Below, piece by piece: positions 42,022 through 51,556 of a DNA stretch of 64,000 nucleotides. The position numbers were made by a program, and so were the translations under genes. Under the pieces are notes generated by a model. The model was not told the DNA's origin, did no database searches, and saw nothing but the letters and a program-made list of their open reading frames with translations. Position 1 is the stretch's first letter, and every line of letters begins with the position of its first letter. The DNA is from Anaeromyxobacter oryzae (GTDB lineage: Bacteria > Myxococcota > Myxococcia > Myxococcales > Anaeromyxobacteraceae): assembly GCF_023169945.1 (NCBI RefSeq), contig NZ_AP025591.1, positions 6,060,501-6,124,500 on the forward strand. Direction: 5' to 3'.

Positions 42022-42930
42022 TCACGTGCCCGGAGCGGTGGCGCGCCTCAACCACGCCTCGCGCCACAGCGGCGGCATTCCGCGTGCGCAGCCGTGGTAG
42101 CGCGGGCAGACGGAACCCTCGAGGATGACCGTGTCGCGGACGGCGCGGAGCTTCCCGGTCTCCTCGACGATGATGCGCTCGACGCGCGCCTGCACGCGGA
42201 GCGTCTTTCCGCAGTACACCTCGTAGTGGTTCATGAAGCTGAGCCCACGGTGCGTCCCGCGCGCGTCCAGGGTCTCCAGGATCTCGGCCTTGCTCTTCAC
42301 CTGGACCCACTCTCCGGGCTTCAGCCCCAGCACCTCGTCGGGGCCGTGCGGGGGCGTCGGCCGCGGCGGGCGTCGCGACGCGAGCTCGCGCTCGAGGCGC
42401 GCGGCGGCGATGCCGGCGTACATGGAGACGAGCTGCGGCAGCGTCAGCGTGCGGACCCGGAGCATGCGGACGTACTGGCCGGGGCTCCACAGCGGCTCCG
42501 CGGGCCGGGTCGCTCGCGCGAGCTCGGTGCCCTGGCAGACGAAGGCGGTCGGATCCGATCGCGGGTGGATCGGGAGCTCGGGTGCCGACGCGGCGTCGCG
42601 TGGCTCTTCGTCCGCCGGTCCTTCGACGCGCCGGAGCCAGCGCTCCTTCCAGTAGAAGCTGCACCCGAGCTGACATCCGCCGTGAGACCGTCCGTCGCAC
42701 CGGAGCCCATCCAGCACGACGGCATCATCGAGCCGGCGGATGGGATGCGCGCCGGGCGGAGCGCCGCGCACGCAGGTCCGCTCCGCGCGGATGGACACGC
42801 GGTATCTCCGCCCGCAGTGGGACAGCATCTCCGGCATGAACGGGAGGTGCTCGACCGCACCGTCCTCGTCGAGGGTCGCCAGGATCTCCTTCGCAGGCAG
42901 CACCTCGACCCAGTCCCCGACGGACAGCAT
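42022..42930 (-). CDS. Uncharacterised protein with two copies of a Cys/Trp-containing domain
   Basis: 302 residues from ATG 42930. Residues about 1-105 (VGDWVEVLPAKEILATLDED to FYWKERWLRRV) and about 205-300 (PGEWVQVKSKAEILETLDAR to LWREAWLRRA) are copies of one domain, sharing WVxV, EILxTLD, LxFM, CGxxxRVxxRxER, the VLDG/ILEG strand and WxExWLRR. Two to five cysteines per copy (CDGRSHGGCQLGC in copy 1, CPRYHGC in copy 2) could bind a metal. The function is unknown to me. It lies between polysaccharide genes and is divergent from a glycosyltransferase gene. Confidence 0.7.
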   Translation of the reverse strand: MLSVGDWVEVLPAKEILATLDEDGAVEHLPFMPEMLSHCGRRYRVSIRAERTCVRGAPPGAHPIRRLDDAVVLDGLRCDGRSHGGCQLGCSFYWKERWLRRVEGPADEEPRDAASAPELPIHPRSDPTAFVCQGTELARATRPAEPLWSPGQYVRMLRVRTLTLPQLVSMYAGIAAARLERELASRRPPRPTPPHGPDEVLGLKPGEWVQVKSKAEILETLDARGTHRGLSFMNHYEVYCGKTLRVQARVERIIVEETGKLRAVRDTVILEGSVCPRYHGCARGMPPLWREAWLRRATAPGT

Positions 42931-43084
42931 GGCCTCGCCCCCCGGCAAGCGTTCTCCCCCCGAGCATAGCCGAGAGCATGGGGCGCGTGCGCGCCGCACC
43001 CGTCAGCGACGGGCGGCTCCGCGCCGCCGCTGCGGCGCGACCTGCTAGGCTCCGCGCCATCCGTCCCTCACCGTGAGATCGCCG

Positions 43085-44329
43085 ATGCGTCCGACCCGGG
43101 TCCTCGTCGTCACGCCGCAGTACGCTCCGGACTTCGGGCCGAGCGCGCCCATCTACACGGCGCTGTGCGAGGACCTGCACGCGATGGGCTGCGACGTGAC
43201 GGTCGCGACGGCGTTTCCGCACTACGCGGGCGCCGAGCGCCGCTGGGAGGGCCCCCGCGGCCTGTTCGTCTCGCGCGAGCAGAACGGGGTGAAGGTCACG
43301 CGGAGCTACGTGTACCGCGTCCCCAGGAGCTCCACCTGGGGCCGACTGCTCTACCACGCGTCCTTCAACGTGTTCGCGACCATCGCCGCGCTGCGCGCGA
43401 CGAAGCCCGACGTCGTCCTGGCGGACGCGCCGAGCCTCTGGAGCGGCCTTCCGCTGTTCGTCCACGCCATCTTTCCCCGGGTCCCCTTCATCTACACGGT
43501 CCACGACATCTACCCCGACGTGCTGATCCGGCTGGGCGTCGTCCGCGACGGCGTGCTCGCGAGCGCCATCGATCGCGTCGAGCGGTTCTTCTACGCGCGG
43601 AGCGCCAAGGTGTCGGTGCTCACCCCCGGGTTCAAGGAGAACCTGGTGCGGAAGCGCGTGCCGCCCGACAAGATCGCCGTCATCCCCGCGTGCGTGGACG
43701 TCGACTTCGTCCGGCCGCTCCCGGCCGACAACGAGGTCCGACGCGAGATGGGGCTCGAGGGGCGCTTCGTGGTCCTGTACGCCGGGAACATCGGGATGTC
43801 GCAGGACCTCGACACGCTCCTGGACGCGGCGCGCCTGCTCGCGGGCGATCCGCGCGTCGTGTTCGTGCTCGTCGGGGAGGGGCCGAGGAAGGCGGAGCTC
43901 GAGGCGCGGGTGCGCGCCGACGGTCTCGGGAACGTCCGCTTCTCGCCGTTCCTGCCCCGCGAGCGCGTGCCGCTCCTCTACGCGACGGCGGATGTCGCGC
44001 TCGTCTCGCTCAAGCGCGAGATCGTCACCGAGTCCGTGCCGTCGAAGACGTACACGATCATGGCGAGCGGCCGGCCCATCGTCGCCACCGTGGATCCCAG
44101 GACGGAGGTCGGGAGCCTCCTCGAGCAGGCCCGGTGCGGACTCTGCGTCGATCCCGGCGACGCGCGGGCGCTCGCCGACGCGATCCTGCGTCTCGAGCGC
44201 GACGACGCGCTGCGGGCCGACATGGGCGCGCGTGGCCGCGCGTTCGTGGTCGAGAACTACTCGAGGCAGGTCGCGTCGAGGAGCTACCTCGAGCTCATCC
44301 GCGGCCTCGCGAAGGTGGCCGCGTCGTGA
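43085..44329 (+). CDS. GT4-family glycosyltransferase (WbuB-like)
   Basis: 414 residues from ATG 43085; GTG 43073 would add four. N-terminal TPQYAPDFGPSAPIYTALCEDL and VHDIYPDVLIRLGVV are typical of WbuB-like GT4 enzymes. The C-terminal domain has VLYAGNIGMSQDLDTLLDAA, FVLVGEGPRKAEL and the EX7E-like region ESVPSKTYTIMASGRPIVATV. It transfers a nucleotide-activated sugar (for WbuB, an N-acetylated amino sugar) during polysaccharide assembly at the inner face of the membrane. The next gene starts within its stop (GTGA). Confidence 0.9.
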   Translation: MRPTRVLVVTPQYAPDFGPSAPIYTALCEDLHAMGCDVTVATAFPHYAGAERRWEGPRGLFVSREQNGVKVTRSYVYRVPRSSTWGRLLYHASFNVFATIAALRATKPDVVLADAPSLWSGLPLFVHAIFPRVPFIYTVHDIYPDVLIRLGVVRDGVLASAIDRVERFFYARSAKVSVLTPGFKENLVRKRVPPDKIAVIPACVDVDFVRPLPADNEVRREMGLEGRFVVLYAGNIGMSQDLDTLLDAARLLAGDPRVVFVLVGEGPRKAELEARVRADGLGNVRFSPFLPRERVPLLYATADVALVSLKREIVTESVPSKTYTIMASGRPIVATVDPRTEVGSLLEQARCGLCVDPGDARALADAILRLERDDALRADMGARGRAFVVENYSRQVASRSYLELIRGLAKVAAS

Positions 44330-45537
44330 TCCCGCGCTACGCGCCGACGTACACGTACGCCGACCTGGTCGCCGCGGTCGAGATCGCTCGCCGCGAAGAC
44401 GCGGGCGAGCGGCTGCGCGCGCGCCTCGCCGAGCTCCACGGGATGCGCCACGTGTTCCTCGTGGAGAGCGCGCGTGTCGGCCTCTACGCGGCGCTCCGGG
44501 CCTGGGGGCGGCCGGGGCGGGTCGTGCTCCCTGCGTACGACTGCATCGTGGTGCCCGAGGCGATCCGGTTCGCCGGCCATGACCCGCGGTTCGTCGACGT
44601 CGACGAAGGCTCGCTCTCCATGACGCCCGCGGCGGTCCGGGAGGCGCTCGCGCCGGACGTGTCCGCGGTCTTCGCGACGCACGCGCTCGGCATCCCGTGC
44701 GACGTGGAGGGGATCCGCGACGCGGTGCGCGGGCGCGACGTCCTCCTCGTGGAGGACGCCGCCGCGGCGCTCGGCGCGCGCGTCCGGGGCAGGATCGTCG
44801 GGAGCTTCGGCGACGCCGCGGTCATCAGCTTCCAGGCGACCAAGGTGATCGCGGGAGAGACGGGAGGCGCTCTCCTCACCGACCGCGACGACCTCGCCGA
44901 GCGCATCCGCGAGGTGCTCCGCCCGGCGCGGCCACCCCGCGCCGGTGCGCGGGAGCTCGCGACCTCGCTCGCGCGCAAGCTCGCGACCTCGCCGCTGGTG
45001 TATCCGGCGACGCACCTCGCGTACCGCGCGATCGGAAGCGAGGCCATGTTCGAGGTGGTCGAGCCGCACTCCGAGATGCCGCCCGGCTACCTCGCCGGGT
45101 GCTCGCGGCTGTCGAGTGCGCTCGTGCTGCGTCAGATCGATCGCCTGCCGGCCAACCTCGAACGGCGCCGGAGCATCGCCAGGCGGTACGAGGCCGCCGT
45201 CGCGGGCGTTCCCGGGCTCGCGCCGCTCTCGATCCCGGAGGTGTTCGAGCCGTCGTGGATCCAGTTCCCCGTTCGGGCGCGCGACAAGGCGGGCTTCTAC
45301 CGCCACATGCAGCGTGAGGGCGTCGACGTCACGTGGACGTACCGCTACTCGTGCGCGGACAGCTACGGCGTCCAGGGCTGCCCGGTGTCCCGCGCGGCAG
45401 CCGCGACGGTGCTCGGGTTGCCCTCGTATCCAACCCTGTCCGACGAGCAGGTCCGGCACGTGGCCGACGCGGCGCGGCGGTATCGCGCCGGCATCGCTGC
45501 GCACGGGGCGGGGGCGCCGCGAGCGAAGGCCGGCTGA
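44326..45537 (+). CDS. DegT/DnrJ/EryC1-family PLP protein (second copy)
   Basis: 403 residues from GTG 44326. ESARVGLYAALRAWG, LPAYDCIVVPEAI, VEDAAAALGA and VISFQATKVIAGETGG (K173) show an intact PLP site of the DegT type. It is divergent from the other copy in this locus and has a longer C-terminal half (TWTYRYSCADSYGVQGCP) likely to form the sugar-nucleotide pocket. It probably makes a second amino sugar for the same polymer. It overlaps the glycosyltransferase gene by four bases. Confidence 0.87.
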   Translation: MIPRYAPTYTYADLVAAVEIARREDAGERLRARLAELHGMRHVFLVESARVGLYAALRAWGRPGRVVLPAYDCIVVPEAIRFAGHDPRFVDVDEGSLSMTPAAVREALAPDVSAVFATHALGIPCDVEGIRDAVRGRDVLLVEDAAAALGARVRGRIVGSFGDAAVISFQATKVIAGETGGALLTDRDDLAERIREVLRPARPPRAGARELATSLARKLATSPLVYPATHLAYRAIGSEAMFEVVEPHSEMPPGYLAGCSRLSSALVLRQIDRLPANLERRRSIARRYEAAVAGVPGLAPLSIPEVFEPSWIQFPVRARDKAGFYRHMQREGVDVTWTYRYSCADSYGVQGCPVSRAAAATVLGLPSYPTLSDEQVRHVADAARRYRAGIAAHGAGAPRAKAG

Positions 45538-45663
45538 CGCGCTCGTCCTGGGCCTCGGATCCGCGCAGCCCCGGGCGGACGCCTTCGAGCGCGAGGTCCG
45601 TTGCGCTAGAGTTCATGGAAGAGCTTCCGGCGGGCGGTCGCGAGCCCGGCAGGGAGGGAACGC

Positions 45664-46878
45664 ACGAGCGGCGCGGCTCCAGACTTCGACGACGTCCCTC
45701 CGGGCGCGACGAGCCTGGCACGCGCGGCGCTCGTCCTCTTCGCCTTCGGCGTCCCGCTGGACAAGCTGCCGCTCACGGGGACCGCGAGCGCGACGTTCGC
45801 GATCGGCGTCCTGCTGGTGCTGGGCGGTGCCTGGCAGGTCCTGCGCACGGGGCGCGTCCGGCGGGCGACGTCGCTGCTCGTCGTGCTCACCGCGCTCGTC
45901 GCGTGGTCTCTCGCGAGCATGTTGTGGGTGCGCGATCAGAACCTCGGCGTCCTTCGCGCCCAGACGGGCGTGCAGCTGCTCGTCTTCGCCTGGGTGGCCT
46001 GGCAGATCGCGCTGGCGCGCCGGGACGTCCGGGCGATGGCGGCGGGGTTCGTCGCCGGGTGCGTGGTCGCCTCGTTCGGAGTGTGGCGTGCGTTCACGGC
46101 CGGGGAGATCCTCGAGGAGTACGAGATCCGCTACTCCGCCCCCGGGTTCGATCCCAACGAGCTCGGGATCACGCTCGCGATCGGGATTCCGATCGCGATG
46201 TATCTCGCGCGGACCGGGGAGCGCCGGCGTCGGCTCGCCTGGCTCGCGTACGTGCCGATCGCGTTCGTCGCGATCGGGCTGGGCGGCTCGCGCAGCGCGT
46301 TCCTGGCCGCGGCGCTCGCGACCGTCGGCACGCTCGCGTTGACCAGCTGGCGGAGTCCCTGGGCGCTCGCGGCGGGTGTCGCGTTCGCAACGATCGGCGG
46401 CGCCGTGGCGTGGAGCGTCGTGCCGAAGGAGACGTGGGAGCGCATCTTCACGCTCCAGGAGAGCGTGACGCACGGGACGATGGGAGAACGCCTGCCCATC
46501 TGGAAGGCGGGGATCGCCGCATTCGGCCGCCACCCGCTCGCCGGCGTCGGCCTGGGCGGATTCTCGGACGCCGTGGCGTCGCCCCTGGGGCAGCGGACCG
46601 TCGCCCACAACGCGCTCCTCTCCGTCGCCGTCGAGCTCGGCGTGGTCGGCGCCGTCCTGTTCCTGGCGGCCGTCGTCTGCGTGGTCCGCGCCGCCCTGCA
46701 CATCGCCGCGCGCGACAGGACCCTCGTCGCGACGGTGATCGGGACGTGGCTCATCGGCGCCGCGTCGCTGACCTGGGAGCTCGGGAAGGTGACCTGGTTC
46801 GTGCTGCTGCTCTGCGCCGCCGTGAGCGCAGTGCCGCGTCGAGACGAGGCGGTCGGCGGGATGGCGCGAGCGGCGTGA
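45664..46878 (+). CDS. O-antigen ligase/polymerase-like membrane protein, start uncertain
   Basis: The first conventional start in frame is GTG 45817 (353 residues), but that would cut off a first helix (TSLARAALVLFAFGVPLDKL) that clearly belongs to the protein. The frame is open from 45607. An ACG at 45664 sits 5 bases after AGGGAGGGA, and a CTG at 45715 is another option. About ten helices follow, with the WaaL/Wzy periplasmic loop FGRHPLAGVGLGGFSD...AHNALLSVAVELG. Such proteins ligate or polymerise undecaprenyl-linked glycans at the outer face of the inner membrane. A non-standard start or a small sequence error near 45660 is likely. Confidence 0.8.
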   Translation, partial: TSGAAPDFDDVPPGATSLARAALVLFAFGVPLDKLPLTGTASATFAIGVLLVLGGAWQVLRTGRVRRATSLLVVLTALVAWSLASMLWVRDQNLGVLRAQTGVQLLVFAWVAWQIALARRDVRAMAAGFVAGCVVASFGVWRAFTAGEILEEYEIRYSAPGFDPNELGITLAIGIPIAMYLARTGERRRRLAWLAYVPIAFVAIGLGGSRSAFLAAALATVGTLALTSWRSPWALAAGVAFATIGGAVAWSVVPKETWERIFTLQESVTHGTMGERLPIWKAGIAAFGRHPLAGVGLGGFSDAVASPLGQRTVAHNALLSVAVELGVVGAVLFLAAVVCVVRAALHIAARDRTLVATVIGTWLIGAASLTWELGKVTWFVLLLCAAVSAVPRRDEAVGGMARAA

Positions 46879-46942
46879 GCCCCGTCGCCGCCGCGATCGT
46901 CGCGGAGCGCGAGGTCAGGGGCGAGCCCGCCGCGCGCGGTGA

Positions 46943-48103
46943 TCACCTCGCGATAGAGGGCCAGGCTGCGCGCGCGGTCATCAGCTCCCGGTACAGGTCC
47001 GCGTAACGAGCCGCCATGAGCGACGCGTCGAAGCGCTCCGCGGCGACCTGCCTCGCGGCGCGTCCGAGCCGTGCGCGCTGCGCGGAGTCCGCGTAGAGCT
47101 GCCGCAGCGCGCTCGCGAGCGCCGGACCGTCCGCGGGGGGGACGAGGAGCCCGGTCTCGCCGTGCCGCACCAGCTCGGGGACACCTCCGACGGCGGTCGC
47201 CACGACGGCCGCCCCGGCGGCCATCGCCTCCATCACGGAGAGCGGATGCCCCTCCCACGACGAGGGCAGCACGAAGACGTCGGACGCAGCGAGGAGGTCG
47301 GGCACGTCGGCGCGCGCGCCCAGGAAGTGCACGCGGTCCTCGACGCCCGACCGTCGCGCCCGGGCCCGGAGCTCGGCCTCCAGCGGGCCATCCCCCGCGA
47401 GGAGCAGCACCGCGTCGCGCGCGTCCAGGGCGGCGAAGGCCTCGAGCAGGCCTTCGGTGTTCTTCGGAGGAGCGAGCCGCGCGACGCACGCGAACGCGAT
47501 GGCGTCCGCTGGAACCCTGTTCGCGGCACGCCACCGCTCTCGCGAGACCGTCGGAGTCGCGAACGTCCGCACCGGGATCCCGTTGGGAATGACGGCTCGC
47601 GGGCGCACGCCGTAGACCCGGGCGATCGTCGACGCCACGAACTCGCAGATCGCGACCGGCGCCACCCCGGCGCGGAAGGCGAGCGCGTGCGCCGCCCTGC
47701 CGGGCATCCAGGCGGCGTCCTGCTCCGCGACGGTGTGCACGGTGTGGACGAAGCGCCCGCGGAACGGCCCGAGCCCCCAGGGCAACGTGTAGTGAAGCAC
47801 GGGGAGGTGCGTGTGGAGCACGTCCGGCTGGATGCGTCGGAGCGCGCGCGAGAGCCGGGGCCACACGCGAGGATCGAGCCCGGGCCGCTTCCCGAGGTGC
47901 TCGACCGCGATCCCGCGAGCCGTCAGCTCCCGCGCGATCGCCGTGCCGGACGGATCGTAGAGGCTGAGGACGGAGACCTCGCACGCGGTGCGGTCGAGGT
48001 GCGTCGCGAGGTGGGCCAGCATGCGCTGCGCGCCGCCCACGCCGAGGTTCGGGATGATCTGGAGGACCCGGAGCCTCCGCGCGCCAGCATCGAGCGCCGT
48101 CAC
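46943..48103 (-). CDS. GT4-family glycosyltransferase
   Basis: 386 residues from GTG 48103. LRVLQIIPNLGVGGAQRMLAHL at the N-terminus and, in the C-terminal domain, VARLAPPKNTEGLLEAF, LLLAGDGPLEAEL, LGARADVPDLLAASDVFVLPSSWEGHPLSVMEAMAAG (EX7E motif region) and GETGLLVPP define a retaining GT4 enzyme. The donor and acceptor are not readable. Its GTG overlaps the flippase stop (GTGA), so it is co-translated with that gene. Confidence 0.92.
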   Translation of the reverse strand: MTALDAGARRLRVLQIIPNLGVGGAQRMLAHLATHLDRTACEVSVLSLYDPSGTAIARELTARGIAVEHLGKRPGLDPRVWPRLSRALRRIQPDVLHTHLPVLHYTLPWGLGPFRGRFVHTVHTVAEQDAAWMPGRAAHALAFRAGVAPVAICEFVASTIARVYGVRPRAVIPNGIPVRTFATPTVSRERWRAANRVPADAIAFACVARLAPPKNTEGLLEAFAALDARDAVLLLAGDGPLEAELRARARRSGVEDRVHFLGARADVPDLLAASDVFVLPSSWEGHPLSVMEAMAAGAAVVATAVGGVPELVRHGETGLLVPPADGPALASALRQLYADSAQRARLGRAARQVAAERFDASLMAARYADLYRELMTARAAWPSIAR

Positions 48104-49452
48104 GCGACCGCTCCCCGCGCGACGGCGCGCGACCGGCGCAGCGCCGCCCAGCTCGCGAGACACTGGAACGCGGACGCCGCCACCAGGCCCCAGGCCGCGC
48201 CCGCGGCCCCGTGGCGCGGGACGAGCACGGCGCAGGCTGCGACGAGCACCGCCAGCGCGACGGCGAGGATGAAGGGCTGCACCACGATGATCCGCGCCGC
48301 GGTCATCGCGTACCCGAGGAAGGCCGCGACGAACCCCGCGGCCGCTGCCACGCTGAGGATCACGAGCACGCCTGCCCCCGTGGTGAACTCGGGGCGATAG
48401 ACGACGGCGAGCACCGTGCGCCCGACCGTCGCCGACACCGCCACCCCCGCCGCGCCCAGCCCCGCTCCAAGCAGCACGAGCTTGCGCACGAGCGCGTCGA
48501 ACGCCTTCGTGTCCCCCGCGGCGCGCAGCGAGGCGAACCGCGGGACGGCGGCGGACCCGATCGCGGTGATGAGCGGCACCCCGGCGCCGGTGAGCTGGCT
48601 CGCCGCTGCGAAGATCCCGAGCGCGTCCCGGCCGGCGTGGAGGTCGACGAAGTACCTCGGCGCATTGGCCTGGAGCGCGACGAGGAGCAGGATCACGCCG
48701 AGCGGGAAGGCCTCCGCGGCGAGGGCGAGGAGCTTGCGCGTGGACGGCGGCCCCGTGCGCTCCGCGACCCGCCGACGCATCTCGCCGTCGCCGTACGTCC
48801 GGGCGTGCGCGTACGCGAGGGCCGCCGTCGACCCGATCGCCGCGCCGACCGCCGCTCCCGCGAGGCCACCCCCGAGCAGCATCGCCGCGGTCATGAGCAC
48901 GGCCGAGCTCACCGCCCGCACGAGGCGGCTCACGCCGATGACGCGCATCCGCTCGTCCCGCTGCCACGCTCCGTAGTAGACGTCCGCGAGCAGGTCGGCG
49001 ACTCGCATCGCGCACACCGGGGCGAGGACGCTCCAGCTGCTCGCCGCGGTGCCCGTGATGCTGACGAGGAGCACGATCCCGACCACCCCGCCCGCGCTCG
49101 TCCACGCGCTGAGCGTCCGGTAGTCCGCGAATGCGTAGCGGCCCTGCACGTCCGTCGCGAGGAGCGCCGGCAGCTGCAGCGCCGCGAACGTCATGAACGG
49201 CGCGGTGAGCGCGAGCGCGTACGCGTACGTCCCGACGGCGGTCGTCCCACCCCAGCGGGCGAGGATGACGAAGTAGATCCACTGAACGGCGGAGTACGCG
49301 ATCGTCCCGACGAGCATCCAGCCCACGTTCGCCGACGCGCGCTCGGGCTCCGTGCGACTGCCGGCACGCGACGTTGCTGCGACGGAGGGAGCCATGGCGT
49401 CCACGCGAGGAGCGACCGCTCCGAGCATCGCGGCTGCACGGCCTTTCTTCAT
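48100..49452 (-). CDS. Wzx-like polysaccharide flippase
   Basis: 450 residues with about twelve membrane helices of the MATE/MVF (oligosaccharidyl-lipid flippase) type: NVGWMLVGTIAYSAVQWIYFVILARWGG at the start, then GTYAYALALTAPFMTFAALQLPALL, and paired helices to the end. It would move lipid-linked repeat units across the inner membrane. The ATG overlaps the stop of the DUF4091 gene upstream, and its stop overlaps the glycosyltransferase start, giving a three-gene coupled unit. Confidence 0.88.
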   Translation of the reverse strand: MKKGRAAAMLGAVAPRVDAMAPSVAATSRAGSRTEPERASANVGWMLVGTIAYSAVQWIYFVILARWGGTTAVGTYAYALALTAPFMTFAALQLPALLATDVQGRYAFADYRTLSAWTSAGGVVGIVLLVSITGTAASSWSVLAPVCAMRVADLLADVYYGAWQRDERMRVIGVSRLVRAVSSAVLMTAAMLLGGGLAGAAVGAAIGSTAALAYAHARTYGDGEMRRRVAERTGPPSTRKLLALAAEAFPLGVILLLVALQANAPRYFVDLHAGRDALGIFAAASQLTGAGVPLITAIGSAAVPRFASLRAAGDTKAFDALVRKLVLLGAGLGAAGVAVSATVGRTVLAVVYRPEFTTGAGVLVILSVAAAAGFVAAFLGYAMTAARIIVVQPFILAVALAVLVAACAVLVPRHGAAGAAWGLVAASAFQCLASWAALRRSRAVARGAVA

Positions 49453-51182
49453 TGACCGCGCACACGCCGGGCGGTCCCGGATGTGTCCTTCCGGGTCGCT
49501 CGTTCCGGTGGTGCGTCCACCGCGCGCACCGACGTCGGCTCGATCCGGGCGCCATCCGGGCGCGTCCCGAGGCGATCCAGCTCCTGCCCGAGGCGCATGC
49601 GCGCCTGCTCGAGCGCGCCGGGATCCTTCGTCCAGCTCCGCCAGTCGGCCCCGACGCTCCGCGCGACCTCCAGCGCGAATGCGCCCCGGCCCCGCCGCTT
49701 CAGCAGCTCGACGTACTCGAAGTCCTCGACGCCCTCGCGGATCCACTTGAGGCGCATCGACGGAACCGGGCCGTCGGCGCCGGCGGGCTCTCCCGGGTAG
49801 ACCAGCAGGCCCTCTCCCGCCCAGCTCGCGGAGCCCTCGCGGTAGTAGACGTCCGCCCACGGGTCGCCGCTCCAGTGATCGACGGCCCAGTACAGCACGC
49901 CGGCGAGGCCGAGCGACTGGGCGATGAAGCCCGTGCCGATCCGGTAGTTGATCGGTGCGTAGTCGAGCAGCCACTTCGGCGAGTACGCGTCCTGAGCGAG
50001 GGCGGTGTACCACCAGAGCTCGTCTCCGTGGCGCCGTGCCTCCACCTGGGCAGGGTCCGCCGCGTCGAGCTGGTTCGGCAGCATCACCCAGACGTCCACG
50101 CTGGAGCGCCCGGTCCCGTCGTCGAGGAGCTCCGGTCGCGGCGGGATGGTGACGAGGGCCTTCGCGCGCGCGGCGTGGGCGCTTCTCGCCCACGCAGCGA
50201 TCTTGGGCGTGATGCGAGCGGGGTCGTCGCACTTCGCGAGCGGCTCGTCGGCGACGTAGACGTAGAGATCGAGGCCGGAGGGGTAGGCGGCCACCGCCTT
50301 CCGGAGCGCGTCGCCGCTCGGCGGAGGCTTCATGGCGCAGCCGTCCTGATCGGACCAGTACTCCAGGCCCGCGACGTTCAGCCCCCGCGCCCGCAGCGTC
50401 CGTGCCGCCGCGGCGCTCACGTGCGTCGGCATCACCTTGTGCTCCAGGAGGAGCCGCTGATACGCCTCGTCTCGGAGCCGGGGACCGGTCAGCCCGAAGC
50501 TGGAGCGGAGCGACGGGACGGCAGGCAGGTCGAAGTCCCAGATGGTGAGCGAGACGGGGACGGACACGCGTCCCTGGTCCGTGGTCACGGTGACCGTGCC
50601 GGTGTGCAGGCCGGGAGCGACTCCTCTCGGCACGCGGACGTCGATCCAGAACGGCTGGTTCTCGCCGGCCGGTACGCCGAGCCGCGGTGTCCCCGCCGCG
50701 GCCATGGGGACGAGGGCGTCCGGATAGGCGCCGGGCGGCTCCGGATGATTTCCTCGCGTCGGAGCGTGGCTCGACCTCGGCACGTCCACGTACTGCTCGC
50801 GGAACACCGAGAAGGTCGCCGCCGGGAGGCTCTGCCCGGTGGGGGCGACGAGGTCGGACGCGGACACCTCGACGCCGGTGAGGGCGCCGCCGGGGGCGTG
50901 CACGACGATCTGGAAGGCCTCGTACTCGCCGCGGGCGGCGAACAGCGTCGCGCCGCGGAGCGGCCGCGGCGGGTCTCGACGGAAGACACGCTCCATCGCG
51001 GACGCGGTCCACACTGCGGGCGCGAGGGCCTCGTGTTCCGGAGGGGGGGCCTCGGGCTGCGGGTGCACCGTCATGCCGCCGCACATGAGCGACGCCGCCA
51101 GGGCCGGGAGGACGCCGAGCAGCGGCACCCGGCGCATGCTCCCGTCGAGCCGGAGCCGCCGCGGACTGCTGGTTTCGCGCAT
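49449..51182 (-). CDS. DUF4091 glycoside-hydrolase-like secreted protein
   Basis: 577 residues. The leader (VPLLGVLPALAASLMCGG) suggests export. RGEYEAFQIVVHAPGG and a beta-sandwich (about 80-215) are followed by a TIM-barrel-like part and the C-terminal DUF4091 signature YWAVDHWSGDPWADVYYREGSASWAGEGLLVYPG and PVPSMRLKWIREGVEDFEYVELLKRRG. This family is found with polysaccharide-degrading or -modifying genes; specificity is unknown. ATG 51138 is a second possible start. It is the first gene of the minus-strand coupled unit. Confidence 0.82.
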   Translation of the reverse strand: MRETSSPRRLRLDGSMRRVPLLGVLPALAASLMCGGMTVHPQPEAPPPEHEALAPAVWTASAMERVFRRDPPRPLRGATLFAARGEYEAFQIVVHAPGGALTGVEVSASDLVAPTGQSLPAATFSVFREQYVDVPRSSHAPTRGNHPEPPGAYPDALVPMAAAGTPRLGVPAGENQPFWIDVRVPRGVAPGLHTGTVTVTTDQGRVSVPVSLTIWDFDLPAVPSLRSSFGLTGPRLRDEAYQRLLLEHKVMPTHVSAAAARTLRARGLNVAGLEYWSDQDGCAMKPPPSGDALRKAVAAYPSGLDLYVYVADEPLAKCDDPARITPKIAAWARSAHAARAKALVTIPPRPELLDDGTGRSSVDVWVMLPNQLDAADPAQVEARRHGDELWWYTALAQDAYSPKWLLDYAPINYRIGTGFIAQSLGLAGVLYWAVDHWSGDPWADVYYREGSASWAGEGLLVYPGEPAGADGPVPSMRLKWIREGVEDFEYVELLKRRGRGAFALEVARSVGADWRSWTKDPGALEQARMRLGQELDRLGTRPDGARIEPTSVRAVDAPPERATRKDTSGTARRVRGQ

Positions 51183-51556
51183 CTCTCCGCCCCGAGCGCA
51201 CGGCGCGGCGCGAGGCGACCTCGCGGGCTCCGCGGCGCCGGCCCACTGTACAAGAAGCGCCGCCGTCGAGCCTGGGTGCGGACGGGGCTCGACGACGGCC
51301 GCGCGACGGTGATCTCGTTCGCGTGTTGCCTCCTTCGCGTGGGCGTTTCGGCCGCCACCCGCTTGGCCCCCGGTCCGCCTTCGCTCCGTCTGCTACGGTC
51401 GCGCGGTCGTCCGGAAGTCGGGGGGACCGACACGTCAGCAGGTAGCTCGAGGAGCAGCGCAGGCCGCGCGCGCCGCCCGCCGAACGCCACGGAGCGTCGG
51501 ACGGAGCTGCGAGCGTCCGGCGCCGCCTGGCATCGCCAATCCGGAGCGAGGCACCG
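51183..51556. other. Divergent intergenic region between DUF4091 and FemAB-like genes
   Basis: About 374 bases with no credible gene. It should hold promoters for both sides. A run of less GC-rich sequence (ACTGTACAAGAAG and GTTCGCGTGTTGCCTCC) is present, but no promoter or operator pattern is clear. Confidence 0.4.

Noticed and set aside
45333..47006. Alternative long frame across the O-antigen ligase region
   Set aside because: Arg/Ala-rich and without hydrophobic helices, whereas the chosen frame has the WaaL/Wzy helices and loop motif.
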